From positions 1-40,393 of IMG/VR virus record IMGVR_UViG_3300044638_003989: 40,393 bases of DNA; one strand, given 5' to 3'. Shown in pieces: positions 7,556 to 16,817 of the stretch. Origin of the DNA: a virus. How positions within the stretch are numbered: position 1 is the stretch's first letter; the number at the start of each line of letters is the position of its first letter. The notes under the pieces were generated by a model. It did no database searches and had not been told where the DNA came from. It saw nothing but the letters and a program-made list of their open reading frames with translations. The position numbers and the translations under genes were made by a program.

Positions 7556-9517
7556 ATGCCTCGCTATTCATCTAACGGCCCTAATGACACGCAAATTGTT
7601 GACGATGCGGACATGGGCTTTACGAAGCTCAACATGCGTATGCGTGCTGACCAGCTCCCCGTTGGTACGTTAGCACGGAGCGAGAATGGGCGCTTAGATG
7701 TTGATGGTAGTTGGCAACCCCGCAAGGCCATTGACGTATTTGGGCCTATTCTTGCAACAGGCAACGCCTTGCAACTTCCATTTAATTTAAATGATGCTGG
7801 CACACCTCCGTCATTATCAAATGATGTAGCAGGCATCTATGGTGCTGCGGTGTTTAGCAACCCATATAGCCAAGGAGACGACTACATTGTTTTAGCTGGC
7901 TCCAATAAGGCCGTATTCGTGAAAGTTGCTGACGGCACAAGTACGGACGTATCCTATCCTGGAACGGAAGGCGTAACAGCGGAATGCGATGTACTCCATG
8001 CGTTTAATTACGTCTTCATTCTGCGAGACGGTGAAGTGGCCTTTCAATGGGCTGCAACAAGTGCATCTATTACTGGTGCGTTTACGCTTGTTTCCAATGG
8101 TGCGTACACGCAGCCAAAAATATTTCAAACATCCACAAATACCAATATAACAAATGGTGTTGCTACAATTACGGAAACCTCACATGGCTTAATTGTAGGG
8201 GATAAAATAGAGGTTCTTGAGACAAATGATCCCTCTATTGAGGGTAAAGGATTTTATTACGTTCAAACAGTTCCAACTGCAAATACTTTTACTATTCGCT
8301 TAGAAGTAGGCAACCACACAAATAAGAGTTTTGTGTTTACAAAAGGAGTTACAGTTGGTTTAGGGTTTTCGCACATGCCAACGCCGCCTTGGGCTATTTA
8401 TCATAGTCGCCGCCTATGGATGCCGTATAAATGGAAAATGGCTGGAACCAGTGGTACGCCTACTATCACTAGCCGAAACACGCTAGATGAGTTAATTGCC
8501 TCTGACATTCTCGACCAAAACACTTATGACACCATCCAAGACCAATTTGTTATCGCGTCTGGCTCTGCCGATTACATTGTTGGCCTCAAGTCTTTTGCTG
8601 ATGACAGTATTATCGTTTTCTGTCGCAATAGCATCCATTTGGTACAGGGAACGGTGGATTTGTCTAGCACACAAGTTAAGGAGCTTACCCGTGAGGTTGG
8701 CTGTATAGCACGCAAATCTATCGTTACGGTTGGCAATAGCATTATTTTCCTTAGCGATAACGGGGTTTACTCGCTCGATTTCGGTGACTTGTATAACTTG
8801 CGTGGAGCTGGATTGCCGCTAAGTGAGTCTATTAGTCCGGTAATAAAGCGTATCAATGGAGCCTATGCAGACAAGGCTTCTGCCGTGTTTCACGACAATC
8901 GCTACTATTTGGCCGTTCCGCTGGATAGCGCGACAAGCAATAGCTCCATTTTGGTTTATAGCTTCCTTAATCAATCATGGGAAAGCGTGGACACGGTTAA
9001 TGATGACGCTACGGCCCTATTTGACGTTAAGTGGGTGTTGGAGGCGGGCGCAAGTAGCGTTAATCGCCTGTTCTATGTTTCTTCAAGTGGAGCAATACAT
9101 GAGGCTGAAACATTGGATAGCTTTCAAGACACATTGGCCCTAGAAGTGGCACAGCCAGAGACGCAGCATTCTGTGCCAAGTGAGGTGGCTTTGCGTGGTT
9201 ACACCTATGGCGTCATCGACAAGAAGCAGTGGAATAACGTGGAAATCCATGTGGAAAGCTCTGCTGCAATTGCCAGTAATGCTAGTCTGAGCCTAGAAAT
9301 CGTTAATCCTGATGACTCTGTTCAACTTAAAAGTGTTAATGAAATGCTTGGTTCAACACTTGCAGCAGGCGAGGATTCAACTTTACGAACTCGTACCGGC
9401 AACTATCGGGGCTATTCCGGTCAATTGGTTTTTACTCCTACTGCTGGCAGGCCAAAACTAAGAGCTGTTAAAATTGGCGCTGCTCTTGCGATGAAATCTC
9501 AACAATCAAGCACATAA
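7556..9517 (+). CDS. Tail hub/nozzle-like beta-propeller protein (P22 gp10 or T7 gp12-like role)
   Basis: The 653 residues have a propeller-like pattern of repeated strands: GAAVFSNPYSQGDDYIVLAGSNKAVF, FNYVFILRDGE, IYHSRRLWMPY, IIVFCRNSIHLVQG, IIFLSDNGVYSL, FHDNRYYLAVPL, SILVYSFLNQSWESVD. Short-tail nozzle or hub proteins show this 'where is the feed, is it valid, what does the instrument read' layout. A compact domain seems inserted near residues 190-270 (TSHGLIVGDKIEVLE to NTFTIRL), a phage HGL-type beta module. It lies between the spike and a fibre gene. Its role at the tail tip is inferred from layout, not from sequence identity. Confidence 0.55.
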   Translation: MPRYSSNGPNDTQIVDDADMGFTKLNMRMRADQLPVGTLARSENGRLDVDGSWQPRKAIDVFGPILATGNALQLPFNLNDAGTPPSLSNDVAGIYGAAVFSNPYSQGDDYIVLAGSNKAVFVKVADGTSTDVSYPGTEGVTAECDVLHAFNYVFILRDGEVAFQWAATSASITGAFTLVSNGAYTQPKIFQTSTNTNITNGVATITETSHGLIVGDKIEVLETNDPSIEGKGFYYVQTVPTANTFTIRLEVGNHTNKSFVFTKGVTVGLGFSHMPTPPWAIYHSRRLWMPYKWKMAGTSGTPTITSRNTLDELIASDILDQNTYDTIQDQFVIASGSADYIVGLKSFADDSIIVFCRNSIHLVQGTVDLSSTQVKELTREVGCIARKSIVTVGNSIIFLSDNGVYSLDFGDLYNLRGAGLPLSESISPVIKRINGAYADKASAVFHDNRYYLAVPLDSATSNSSILVYSFLNQSWESVDTVNDDATALFDVKWVLEAGASSVNRLFYVSSSGAIHEAETLDSFQDTLALEVAQPETQHSVPSEVALRGYTYGVIDKKQWNNVEIHVESSAAIASNASLSLEIVNPDDSVQLKSVNEMLGSTLAAGEDSTLRTRTGNYRGYSGQLVFTPTAGRPKLRAVKIGAALAMKSQQSST

Positions 9518-9520
9518 TTT

Positions 9521-10237
9521 ATGGCAATTTTAGTTAAAGGAAAAACATTCACCGGCACAGAGCAAGTTACTTCTACTAAGCTGCATCAGCTAGTTGATAG
9601 CGGCACGTTCGACACTGGTGCTGTAGATGGTGTTACCACTGCTTTGTCTGGTGGAGCAATCATTGTTAAAGATGGTGGCATTACTGGCGCAAAGTTATCT
9701 TCCACGGTAGCCATTCCGACTGGTGCTACGGCCGTAACGCAAGCTGCTGATACCAACACAACCGCTGTTGCAACGTGTGCTTTTGCTAAGGCTGAGGCTG
9801 ATGCAGCACAATCTGCTAGTTGCCAGCGTGCATCTAATTTATCTGACGTAGCCAGTGTATCCACTGCTAGAACTAATTTAGGACTTGGTACTGCTGCGAC
9901 AGCTGCTTCAGCACAAGTTTGCAAGGCATGGGTTAATTTTAACGGCACCGGCACGGTGGCTATCCGCGATCAATATAACGTCAGCTCTATCACCGATAAC
10001 GGGATTGGTGACTATACAGTGAATTTTACCAGCGCGATGAGTAACACAAATTACTCGGTCTTTGCGTCAACCCGTCGGACTAACTCAACTGCCACCGACA
10101 CATGTGCCAATGCTATTCCAAAGGGGTCTGCAACTTATCCACTTAATACAGGATCAATCGGGATTTGTGTCGGGCTACCTTCCACGGGCGGAACCGCTGA
10201 TTTTGACTTCGTCACCTGCTGTATTTTTTCAAACTAA
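9521..10237 (+). CDS. Tail fibre protein
   Basis: The 238 residues begin with an attachment-like segment (MAILVKGKTFTGTEQVTSTK), followed by ITGAKLSSTVAIPTGATAVT, a typical fibre shaft motif. A short Ala-rich linker and ASNLSDVASVSTARTNLGLG, a very common fibre motif, come next. The C-terminal 85 residues (KAWVNFNGTGTVAIRDQYNV to FVTCCIFSN) form a beta tip domain that I recognise from many phage and prophage fibres. Two chaperone-like genes follow directly, as is usual for fibres. Confidence 0.75.
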   Translation: MAILVKGKTFTGTEQVTSTKLHQLVDSGTFDTGAVDGVTTALSGGAIIVKDGGITGAKLSSTVAIPTGATAVTQAADTNTTAVATCAFAKAEADAAQSASCQRASNLSDVASVSTARTNLGLGTAATAASAQVCKAWVNFNGTGTVAIRDQYNVSSITDNGIGDYTVNFTSAMSNTNYSVFASTRRTNSTATDTCANAIPKGSATYPLNTGSIGICVGLPSTGGTADFDFVTCCIFSN

Positions 10238-10238
10238 C

Positions 10239-10553
10239 ATGAATCGCATCATTTACCCAACCGCAGACGGCATTGCTGTGCTAATCCCTGCCGATGCCAA
10301 TCTTCCGCTTTCCTACATCGCCGCAAAGGACGTGCCCGCTGGCGTGCCATTCCGCATCGTCGATGTCGCCGACATCCCCGCTGACCGCACCGAGCGCTCC
10401 GCATGGAATGCCGACTTTTCCAATCCCGACGGTCACGGGGCTGACTTTGGTGCAGGCTCCAATAACGCTGTAGTCGCCCGCGACGGTGACATACTGTTTA
10501 TTCGCAACGAACAGACTGGCGAACTTAGCACACTAAATAACACTGCTATTTAA
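10239..10553 (+). CDS. Tail fibre assembly-like protein
   Basis: The start at 10239 lies one base after the fibre stop and gives 104 residues; a longer version from 10062 would sit inside the fibre gene. The protein (MNRIIYPTADGIAVLIPADA, then VPAGVPFRIVDVADIPADRT) has the layout of the N-terminal part of phage proteins downstream of fibres that annotate as assembly chaperones. The FRNAWNADFSNPDG-like section (here SAWNADFSNPDGHG) is typical. It probably helps fold or trimerise the fibre, or decorates it. Confidence 0.5.
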   Translation: MNRIIYPTADGIAVLIPADANLPLSYIAAKDVPAGVPFRIVDVADIPADRTERSAWNADFSNPDGHGADFGAGSNNAVVARDGDILFIRNEQTGELSTLNNTAI

Positions 10554-10556
10554 ACC

Positions 10557-10730
10557 ATGATTACCATTGATCCAATTAAGAAGGCCGCTGCTGACAAGAT
10601 GCGCGAATCTATTAAAGCAAAAACATATCTGGCTTCAACTGATTGGTATGTTTCCCGCCAAGCTGAATCAGGAAAACCTATTCCTGCTGAAGTATTGAGT
10701 AAACGTGCAGAAGCGCGCTTGAAGATTTAA
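10557..10730 (+). CDS. Small tail fibre chaperone-like protein
   Basis: This gene encodes only 57 residues. It begins MITIDPIKKAAADKMRESIK and contains STDWYVSRQAESGKPIPAEV followed by RAEARLKI. The L.STDWYV.R..E.G.PIP..V..R...R pattern is that of the C-terminal segment of Caudovirales fibre-assembly chaperones. It follows the previous gene by 3 bases and its stop overlaps the next start (TAATG). The family assignment is from pattern memory, but gene order supports it strongly. Confidence 0.6.
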   Translation: MITIDPIKKAAADKMRESIKAKTYLASTDWYVSRQAESGKPIPAEVLSKRAEARLKI

Positions 10731-11062
10731 TGAAAGCAATCCAAACAGCACTATCCATGTATGGTGCTGAGGAGTTTAGCCGTTTACAGCGGCTTTATAC
10801 CATGCACGGTTACACTTACACCAGTCCAGAAGGATTGGCCTTTGCCCGTCCTTGCCGTGAAGTTAATCATGAAGAATTTACAGAAGATGGACACGACGCA
10901 TGGTTCATTGAATTAGTTGTAGGAAGTGGTAGGATGGATGAACTGATAAATAAGCTGCCTTACAACCTTCCACGCATAGGTTGGAAACGAGGATTTAAAG
11001 GTAAGGACAATGTACGTTTTTACGATTTAGGAAAACTCAAAACAATTTTAACTCGATACTAA
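10730..11062 (+). CDS. Conserved phage hypothetical upstream of the internal virion proteins
   Basis: The 110 residues form a mixed alpha/beta protein. The C-terminal part (ELINKLPYNLPRIGWKRGFKGKDNVRFYDLGKL) resembles the end of small proteins found just before ejection-protein genes in podovirus-like phages. AWFIELVVGSGRMDELI gives a possible strand-helix unit. No catalytic motif is visible. It is likely a virion-assembly or minor virion protein; its exact role is unknown. Confidence 0.4.
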   Translation: MKAIQTALSMYGAEEFSRLQRLYTMHGYTYTSPEGLAFARPCREVNHEEFTEDGHDAWFIELVVGSGRMDELINKLPYNLPRIGWKRGFKGKDNVRFYDLGKLKTILTRY

Positions 11063-11063
11063 T

Positions 11064-12143
11064 ATGGGCGGAAAAGCACCAGCAGCACCACAACCAGTTG
11101 ACGCAGCGCAAGCGTCCGGTGAATATCTCTTTGGCAAAGGTTTTACCAACTACCAAGGTGTAACCGATCCTACATTGCAGGCTAGGTTGCTTGAGGCAGA
11201 GCGCGTAAATCGCCCTCAGTATGCCGCTCTCGACTTGGCCGACATTAACACCTATATGCTTGGCACTGGAGGTCAGCAAGGTGTAATTGGCCTTACTGAG
11301 CAAGCTACACGCAAATCGGCTGAATTAGACCGTGAAGCGCAAGCTATGCAGCGTCAGCAGGACATTGCCAGCCTTAGTCAATATGGTGCTCAGACAACTG
11401 AAGCCCTACGCAACGCAGACCCCTATTCTAAGGCTATTGCCGAGGCTCAACAGGCTTATGCGCTAGATGCTTTCAATAAGGCAGGACAGCTTGGATTTGA
11501 AGATCAGCGGGCTGCTAATCAGCAAGCCCTAATGCTTGGTCAACAGGCTGGGCGTACTGGCAGTAACTCCGTAATTGCTGCGCAAATGCTCAATCGGCAG
11601 AACGCTCTTGCCCAACGTGCGCAAATGGCGCAGCAAGCAGGCCAGCAGGCTTTTGGTTATAACCGTGCTATGTCTGGTGACATTGCCAATGTGATTCTTG
11701 GTCGTCCTAGCAATGCTTTGGCTATGGGCAGTCAGTTTATGGGGCAAAGTCAGGGTATGGCTCAGAATCAAGGGCCGAAGCTGTTTGACCCCAATGCTGG
11801 CGTTAACTTGGCGTTGCAGAACTCATCTAATCAGGCCAACTATAATGCTTCTATTTTTGGCGCAAAGAGTGCTATGACGGGTGCTATCATTGGTGGTGCA
11901 CTTGGTGGTGCTGGTGCTGCCGCTGGCGGAATGTGCTGGGTAGCCCGTGAGGTTTATGGTATTGATAGCCCTTCTTGGTTACTGTTCCGTGAATGGCTTA
12001 CGCTTAAAGCACCTCTTTGGCTTTTTGATTTGTACATGAAGCACGGTGAAAAGTTTGCTTTGTGGATTGCTAATAAGCCTAAGCTGAAAAAGCTTATTAA
12101 GTATTGGATGGACGGTCGCATTGCTAACCATTTAAAGAAATAA
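11064..12143 (+). CDS. Internal virion/ejection protein with C-terminal CWVAREVYG domain
   Basis: The 359 residues begin with Ala/Gln-rich helices (residues 75-215, such as QQALMLGQQAGRTGSNSVIA). A glycine-zipper membrane-active stretch follows near 270-290 (GAIIGGALGGAGAAAGG). The ending is a compact aromatic helical domain starting CWVAREVYGIDSPSWLLFREW. Related C-termini occur in many phage virion proteins. As the first of three consecutive long helical proteins after the tail genes, it is likely packaged in the head and ejected with DNA to form a trans-envelope conduit. Confidence 0.6.
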   Translation: MGGKAPAAPQPVDAAQASGEYLFGKGFTNYQGVTDPTLQARLLEAERVNRPQYAALDLADINTYMLGTGGQQGVIGLTEQATRKSAELDREAQAMQRQQDIASLSQYGAQTTEALRNADPYSKAIAEAQQAYALDAFNKAGQLGFEDQRAANQQALMLGQQAGRTGSNSVIAAQMLNRQNALAQRAQMAQQAGQQAFGYNRAMSGDIANVILGRPSNALAMGSQFMGQSQGMAQNQGPKLFDPNAGVNLALQNSSNQANYNASIFGAKSAMTGAIIGGALGGAGAAAGGMCWVAREVYGIDSPSWLLFREWLTLKAPLWLFDLYMKHGEKFALWIANKPKLKKLIKYWMDGRIANHLKK

Positions 12144-12145
12144 TT

Positions 12146-13462
12146 ATGCCTGCTTTTGGCTCTACAATCAATCCGGCCCTTGGGCGAACAGACTACTCTG
12201 CTTACACCCAGGGGGCAGCTCAAGGTGCCCAAGCTATTGGGCAAGGTATGCAACAGCTAGGGCAGGGCATTGGTGCGGCTATTAAGCAATACCGCATGGA
12301 GCAGGAAAAGAAGGATCAAGAGGCGTCCGCTGAGCAAGCTGTTTCCAGTTTTGCCATTCAGAATCCGGAAGAAGCTAAACAAATTGGATTAACTGACCCA
12401 ACCGACAAGAAGCTGGTTAAGCATTTGGTTAAGTCCTTTGGTGGTGCAGCTCCTACGTTTCAAGTGATTAACCAGTTCTCACAGATGAAACAGCAGAAGG
12501 AGGCATTTGGTATGGAGCAAGAGAAGTTTGCTGAATACCAGAAATCCAAGGCTATTCAAGATGCTGCGATGACCGTTCGCCAAGGTCGTGCATTACCAGC
12601 AGAAACCGATCCATCTATTGCGAATGCTGCTTATGTTATGGCTAGACAGAGCAAGCAAGCAGAAGATCAGGCTGCTGCAAACTTGGATAAGACAATTGCT
12701 GAAATTGATGCACTTAAATCTGGTAAGCCACAAAAGCAGTCATATAAAACAGCAGAGGAAGCTAATACGGTTGCCGTTAAAATGGCTTCTGGAAACAAGG
12801 GATTGGTTGCTACATCTGAATTTGATCCTTCCACTGGTGGATTCATTCCGACCACCAAAGTTTTACCTGCAACGCAAGTACAAGACCCTATTGCGGCATA
12901 TACGGTAAAGGGGTTAACTTCTACGCTAGATAAGGCCCGTTCCTCTATTGAGGCGGGAAAGTCAGCTAAGGAGCAAATGGTGTTCCTCAATGACCCAAAG
13001 TTGATTACTGGCTTAATGGCTAAACCAGCAGAAATTGCATTACAGCTAGCTGGGGTATTCGACGAGAAATCGGCAGAACGTGCAGCACTTCAGTCTATCG
13101 CTACCAAGGGGCTAACAAAGGACACCATTGCTTCCTTTAAGACGTTCATGGGCGGATTGGGTGCATTGTCCGACATGGAAGGTAAGCGCGTGGAGCGTGC
13201 GCTTCCATCCATTACAGATCCAATCACATCTATTAAATTTGCCAACGCAATGACACAAATTGCTGGCGAGCGTGCTAAGTTGATGGAGGATACATTTAAC
13301 CAGATGGATGCTGAAGGTGCTAGCGTCCGCGAAATAAACATTGCGGTTAACAAGATTAAGGATGACTACAATTCCACTGATGAAGCATTGCGTCGAATTG
13401 GCAAGGCTACAGCAACTAAATCTAGCGCAGTTGACCTTGGCGGCGGTTGGTCTATGAAATAA
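12146..13462 (+). CDS. Internal virion protein candidate
   Basis: The 438 residues are mostly helical and rich in Lys, Ala, Gln and Glu. Residues 20-50 (GAAQGAQAIGQGMQQLGQGI) form an amphipathic glycine-rich segment, followed by coiled-coil-prone stretches (QYRMEQEKKDQEASAEQ). The C-terminal 150 residues (KSAERAALQSIATKGLTKDTI to INIAVNKIKDDYNS) are also helical. Position two of the putative ejection-protein trio and tight spacing (2 bases from the previous stop) support a virion role. No enzymatic motif is seen. Confidence 0.5.
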   Translation: MPAFGSTINPALGRTDYSAYTQGAAQGAQAIGQGMQQLGQGIGAAIKQYRMEQEKKDQEASAEQAVSSFAIQNPEEAKQIGLTDPTDKKLVKHLVKSFGGAAPTFQVINQFSQMKQQKEAFGMEQEKFAEYQKSKAIQDAAMTVRQGRALPAETDPSIANAAYVMARQSKQAEDQAAANLDKTIAEIDALKSGKPQKQSYKTAEEANTVAVKMASGNKGLVATSEFDPSTGGFIPTTKVLPATQVQDPIAAYTVKGLTSTLDKARSSIEAGKSAKEQMVFLNDPKLITGLMAKPAEIALQLAGVFDEKSAERAALQSIATKGLTKDTIASFKTFMGGLGALSDMEGKRVERALPSITDPITSIKFANAMTQIAGERAKLMEDTFNQMDAEGASVREINIAVNKIKDDYNSTDEALRRIGKATATKSSAVDLGGGWSMK

Positions 13463-13466
13463 TAAA

Positions 13467-16400
13467 ATGGCTACAATTACATCTCCGTCAGGCCGTGAGT
13501 ATCAATGGAATAAAGATACGCCTCCAACGGAGGATGACATTGCTTACATCAAGCAAAAGGATGCTGAGTTAAGTCAGTCGCTGCCAGCAGCACAGGAACA
13601 GCAGCCCGCTCCGCAGGGCGAAATGGCTCCCCTTAATCAGTACCTGTCGATGTCCCAAGATCAGCAGGTTCAAGCCAAGCCTGATGCGTTTTTCGATCCA
13701 ATCAACAATATAAATAATCAGGTAGCTCAAGCCAAGTCAGACATTTCTAAATTTACTGAATGGGGCTCCAATGCAATCAGCTCACTAGCTAATTCCATCC
13801 CCCAAAACAAGGAGCAGGCAATGATGCTTGCTGCTAGGGCTGCGACAAGCCGAGAATTACTGCCAACCGCTGCGCGGTTGGCTCCGTCACTAGCCATTGG
13901 GCTTTCCATGAGACAGCCCACCACGATTGCTGGTGCGGCAGGACAATCCGGCTTAATGATTCCAGCCAATTTAGCTGGGGAAACATTGGCTCAATACATT
14001 GAGTGGGGGCTTGGCGGGAAGCAGCCAACAAAGGAAAGTATTAACGCTAAGGTTGGTAGTGCTATCGCTGCATCGGCACCTATTTACGGTGGCGCACTCA
14101 AGTCTGCCGCAGCAGCTGTTGCGCTTCAAACGGCTGGTAGCCTTATTGACACGGGCAATTTGCCGGACAAGAAATCGGCAATTATTTCAGGTAGCCTTGG
14201 GTTTGGTGGAGGGCTATTAAGTCGCATGGGCCAAGGAGTGCAAAGAAGCGCCGATGCAATTGATGAGACTGCGCAGCAATTTGCTTCACTTGGAGTTAAA
14301 ATAAATGATATTCCAGTTCACTATTTATCCCCAACTGGAAGCAGCTCATCGTTCCGTAGTTCATTTGTAACTGGATCAAGTGCTGCAATAAAAGAGGCGC
14401 AGTTTTCTGCTAAAATGCTTGCTGCTGCTAAAGCAAACATCGCGGATGTATCAAATGTTCGGGTTGGTGGCGACATCGTTAGCGACTTAGGTGAGCACTT
14501 ACGGGGATTGAATGCTGCTGAAACAGCTGTTGCCGCATCATCTGCTGATGCAGCAGCTGCATTAGCCAATGTCCGTCGCGCACAATCTTTACTTGACCAA
14601 GCAACGAAAGCTAGTAACTCATTAGAGTCTGGTGCTGCGCGAACCGCACTTGTTCAAGCAAACGAGCAGCTTAATCACGCACTTGCTAGAGATGTGCAGG
14701 AGAGTGTTGCTGTTTATGCTGCTGGGGTTGGCAAAACAGGCTCAAAGGTAACGCCAACCAATATGAAGGATTATTGGGAGACTCATGTTGCCAGCAGATT
14801 AGAGGCGTATAAATCACAGCAGGCGTCCATTCGCTTTGGTGAGGAAAACCTAGGGTTTTCACCAAGCCAAACATTGCTTACCAATAAAGACATATCTGAT
14901 GCCGTTTCAGAGGCTAAAAAGGCTCTTGGTGCCTCAAACATAGAGATGCCTTCCATTAGCCTGCCTGAGAGTGGAGACCTTTCACTTAGCGCAATCAGGG
15001 ATGTTCGTAGGCAGATAGCTGATGGTGCCGCGTGGGATGCGCCAGCAGCACAGCGGCGCGTATTTAGTGCAATTGGCGATAGAGTTGCGCAAAAGACTAG
15101 AGCTGCTATTCGGCGTCAATTTGGCGAAACGAGTTTATCTAATTACGATTCAGCTAATAAGTGGTGGCGAACGATAAGTGCAGCCGAGGATAATCCATTG
15201 GGGAAGTCTCTTTTTGGTAGAGTTGTTAATGATAGTGCGCTTGACTCACTAACTGGAAACATGGTTAAGGGTTCGGCTGATGAATACAGGGCCGCCACAT
15301 CTTACATAAATGCTGTTGCTGACGGAAATCCGGTTATGCAAGCAGCAATGAAAAAAAGACTTAACTCGTTAGTTCGTGATAGGATAATATCTGATTCATC
15401 CGTTACTGCTGCATCTGGCACATTCCAAATTGACGCAAATAAGCTTCTTGGAAACTTAAAGAGCGTATCAAGGGTTAACGGGTTTAATGTTGCAGACCTT
15501 GGGTTTGGGTCAGCTGAACAGCTTAGTACCATAAGGGGCGCGCTAAATAAATACGCAGGCGCTAGCAAGCTTTCCTCGCAAGAGCTTTCTGATCTTTATA
15601 GCAAGCCAGAGGTTATTGACGCATTGCGACTTGGCAATGGCTTGTCTAAGCCAGTCGGGGAGAAGGTTGCTGAGATGGTTGCTAAACGACGTGCCTATTC
15701 TGCTGCTGTTTCTGCTGCTACTGGTAACACTAAGGGTGCTGCACAGGATTTAGCTGAGGCAAGCAGGCTATTTAGCATTTCTGGACAGTCTGAGACTGCG
15801 GCTGCTGCGCACTTAGATCAATTAAATCAATCGCCATTGATTCAAGCCCTTTCACGGGGGCGCAATAAATCAGGAGTATCCTTCGGTATTAGCGGCGCAA
15901 ATGACGATAGCTTCAATCAGTTTACGAGCTATATGCTTGATAGTGGAAGCGGGAAAATAGCAGACAAAAAGGCATTGATGGCTGCACTTGAAAATGAAAA
16001 CCCACTGCTTCGTCAAGAAATAAGCAATAGGCATCTAATGAATATGTTGGATGACTTCGCTCAAACCACAAATGTTGGACCAAACACAACCAAGGCGCTA
16101 AACTACAAGAAAATGGATGAGTTTTTCACTCCTCTGTTTTCTCAAAATGCTGGTTCTGAGTCCGCCATGACGAAAATTCTAATTGGCGATGAAGCATTTA
16201 ATAGCCTTAGCAAAATGCAGCTACCAGTAAAGCGTCTTGCTGACGCAAGGCGTAAGTTAGCTGGTGACTCAGGCTTCTCTGAAGTCGCCAATGTTGCGGG
16301 TGCAGTAAATATGGCTGCGACTCAAAGCATAACTGGTGCGTTTGCTAGGCGTACCGGGCTTAGAGTGTTGCTAGACGTAAAGGATAGCGCTGGAACAGCA

Positions 16401-16601
16401 GTAACAAGCTTGTTTCTCAGAAACCCAACTACTTTTGCCATTTACAAGGCGTCTGGAAGCATTGAAAAGGCTATTGGGTCACTGCCAGCAAAGGCATTGG
16501 CTAGAGAGGTACTAATAAACCCAGAGCTAACGCAGGAAATTCAACGCATGAAGGAGCAGAATCAGCGCCTTAACGAGCAGACACAAAAAAGCCCCCAATA
16601 A
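13467..16601 (+). CDS. Large internal virion (ejection) protein candidate
   Basis: At 1044 residues this is the last gene of the rightward late block. The N-terminus (TSPSGREYQWNKDTPPTEDDI) resembles a small beta/PT-type module seen at the start of phage internal proteins. The rest is largely helical, Ala/Ser-rich, with a glycine-rich hydrophobic stretch near 140-260. The C-terminus is charged and coiled-coil-like (ELTQEIQRMKEQNQRLNEQT). Lytic transglycosylase motifs common in T7-like gp16 homologues are not visible. The stop codon lies inside the loop of the opposite-strand terminator. Confidence 0.55.
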   Translation: MATITSPSGREYQWNKDTPPTEDDIAYIKQKDAELSQSLPAAQEQQPAPQGEMAPLNQYLSMSQDQQVQAKPDAFFDPINNINNQVAQAKSDISKFTEWGSNAISSLANSIPQNKEQAMMLAARAATSRELLPTAARLAPSLAIGLSMRQPTTIAGAAGQSGLMIPANLAGETLAQYIEWGLGGKQPTKESINAKVGSAIAASAPIYGGALKSAAAAVALQTAGSLIDTGNLPDKKSAIISGSLGFGGGLLSRMGQGVQRSADAIDETAQQFASLGVKINDIPVHYLSPTGSSSSFRSSFVTGSSAAIKEAQFSAKMLAAAKANIADVSNVRVGGDIVSDLGEHLRGLNAAETAVAASSADAAAALANVRRAQSLLDQATKASNSLESGAARTALVQANEQLNHALARDVQESVAVYAAGVGKTGSKVTPTNMKDYWETHVASRLEAYKSQQASIRFGEENLGFSPSQTLLTNKDISDAVSEAKKALGASNIEMPSISLPESGDLSLSAIRDVRRQIADGAAWDAPAAQRRVFSAIGDRVAQKTRAAIRRQFGETSLSNYDSANKWWRTISAAEDNPLGKSLFGRVVNDSALDSLTGNMVKGSADEYRAATSYINAVADGNPVMQAAMKKRLNSLVRDRIISDSSVTAASGTFQIDANKLLGNLKSVSRVNGFNVADLGFGSAEQLSTIRGALNKYAGASKLSSQELSDLYSKPEVIDALRLGNGLSKPVGEKVAEMVAKRRAYSAAVSAATGNTKGAAQDLAEASRLFSISGQSETAAAAHLDQLNQSPLIQALSRGRNKSGVSFGISGANDDSFNQFTSYMLDSGSGKIADKKALMAALENENPLLRQEISNRHLMNMLDDFAQTTNVGPNTTKALNYKKMDEFFTPLFSQNAGSESAMTKILIGDEAFNSLSKMQLPVKRLADARRKLAGDSGFSEVANVAGAVNMAATQSITGAFARRTGLRVLLDVKDSAGTAVTSLFLRNPTTFAIYKASGSIEKAIGSLPAKALAREVLINPELTQEIQRMKEQNQRLNEQTQKSPQ

Positions 16602-16609
16602 CGGGGGCT
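16585..16609 (-). terminator. Rho-independent terminator of the leftward operon
   Basis: The 7-bp perfect stem AGCCCCC (16590-16596) / GGGGGCT (16603-16609) has a 6-nt loop. On the minus strand it is followed by six T residues (the A run at 16585-16590). The plus strand has no T-tract, so it acts on leftward transcripts arriving from 16614 and beyond, preventing them from entering the late genes antisense. Confidence 0.85.
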
Positions 16610-16613
16610 AGTC

Positions 16614-16817
16614 TCACCAGAAGCCAACGTGCTTCTTTTTATCTGGCGTCGCCACTTTATTGGGCGGCAACGCCTCTATGTCTGCTAAAACGCCTAGAAT
16701 GCGCTGCAATGGCCCATTCTCGTCCTCCTCGTAGAGCATTAGCTTGCGACTATCAGCATTGGCAGTCTCCCGATAGCGAAGACCGTCAATGAAGGGCTTG
16801 TCTCTAGGGATTAGCAT
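16614..16817 (-). CDS. Small hypothetical protein
   Basis: The 67 residues are charged and contain no recognisable domain (MLIPRDKPFIDGLRYRETAN, ending KKKHVGFW). The start overlaps the stop of the upstream metallophosphoesterase (TAATG), so the two are probably co-translated. It is the last gene before the leftward terminator. No function can be assigned. Confidence 0.5.
   Translation of the reverse strand: MLIPRDKPFIDGLRYRETANADSRKLMLYEEDENGPLQRILGVLADIEALPPNKVATPDKKKHVGFW

Noticed and set aside
10-9517. Diversity-generating retroelement acting on the adhesin or spike
   Set aside because: No reverse transcriptase gene and no template/variable repeat pair with adenine-biased differences were seen.
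13467-16601. Tape-measure protein of a long-tailed phage
   Set aside because: It is long and helical, but it follows the tail-nozzle, fibre and chaperone genes and is part of a trio of internal-protein-like genes. No major tail protein is visible, so a short-tail ejection protein fits better.
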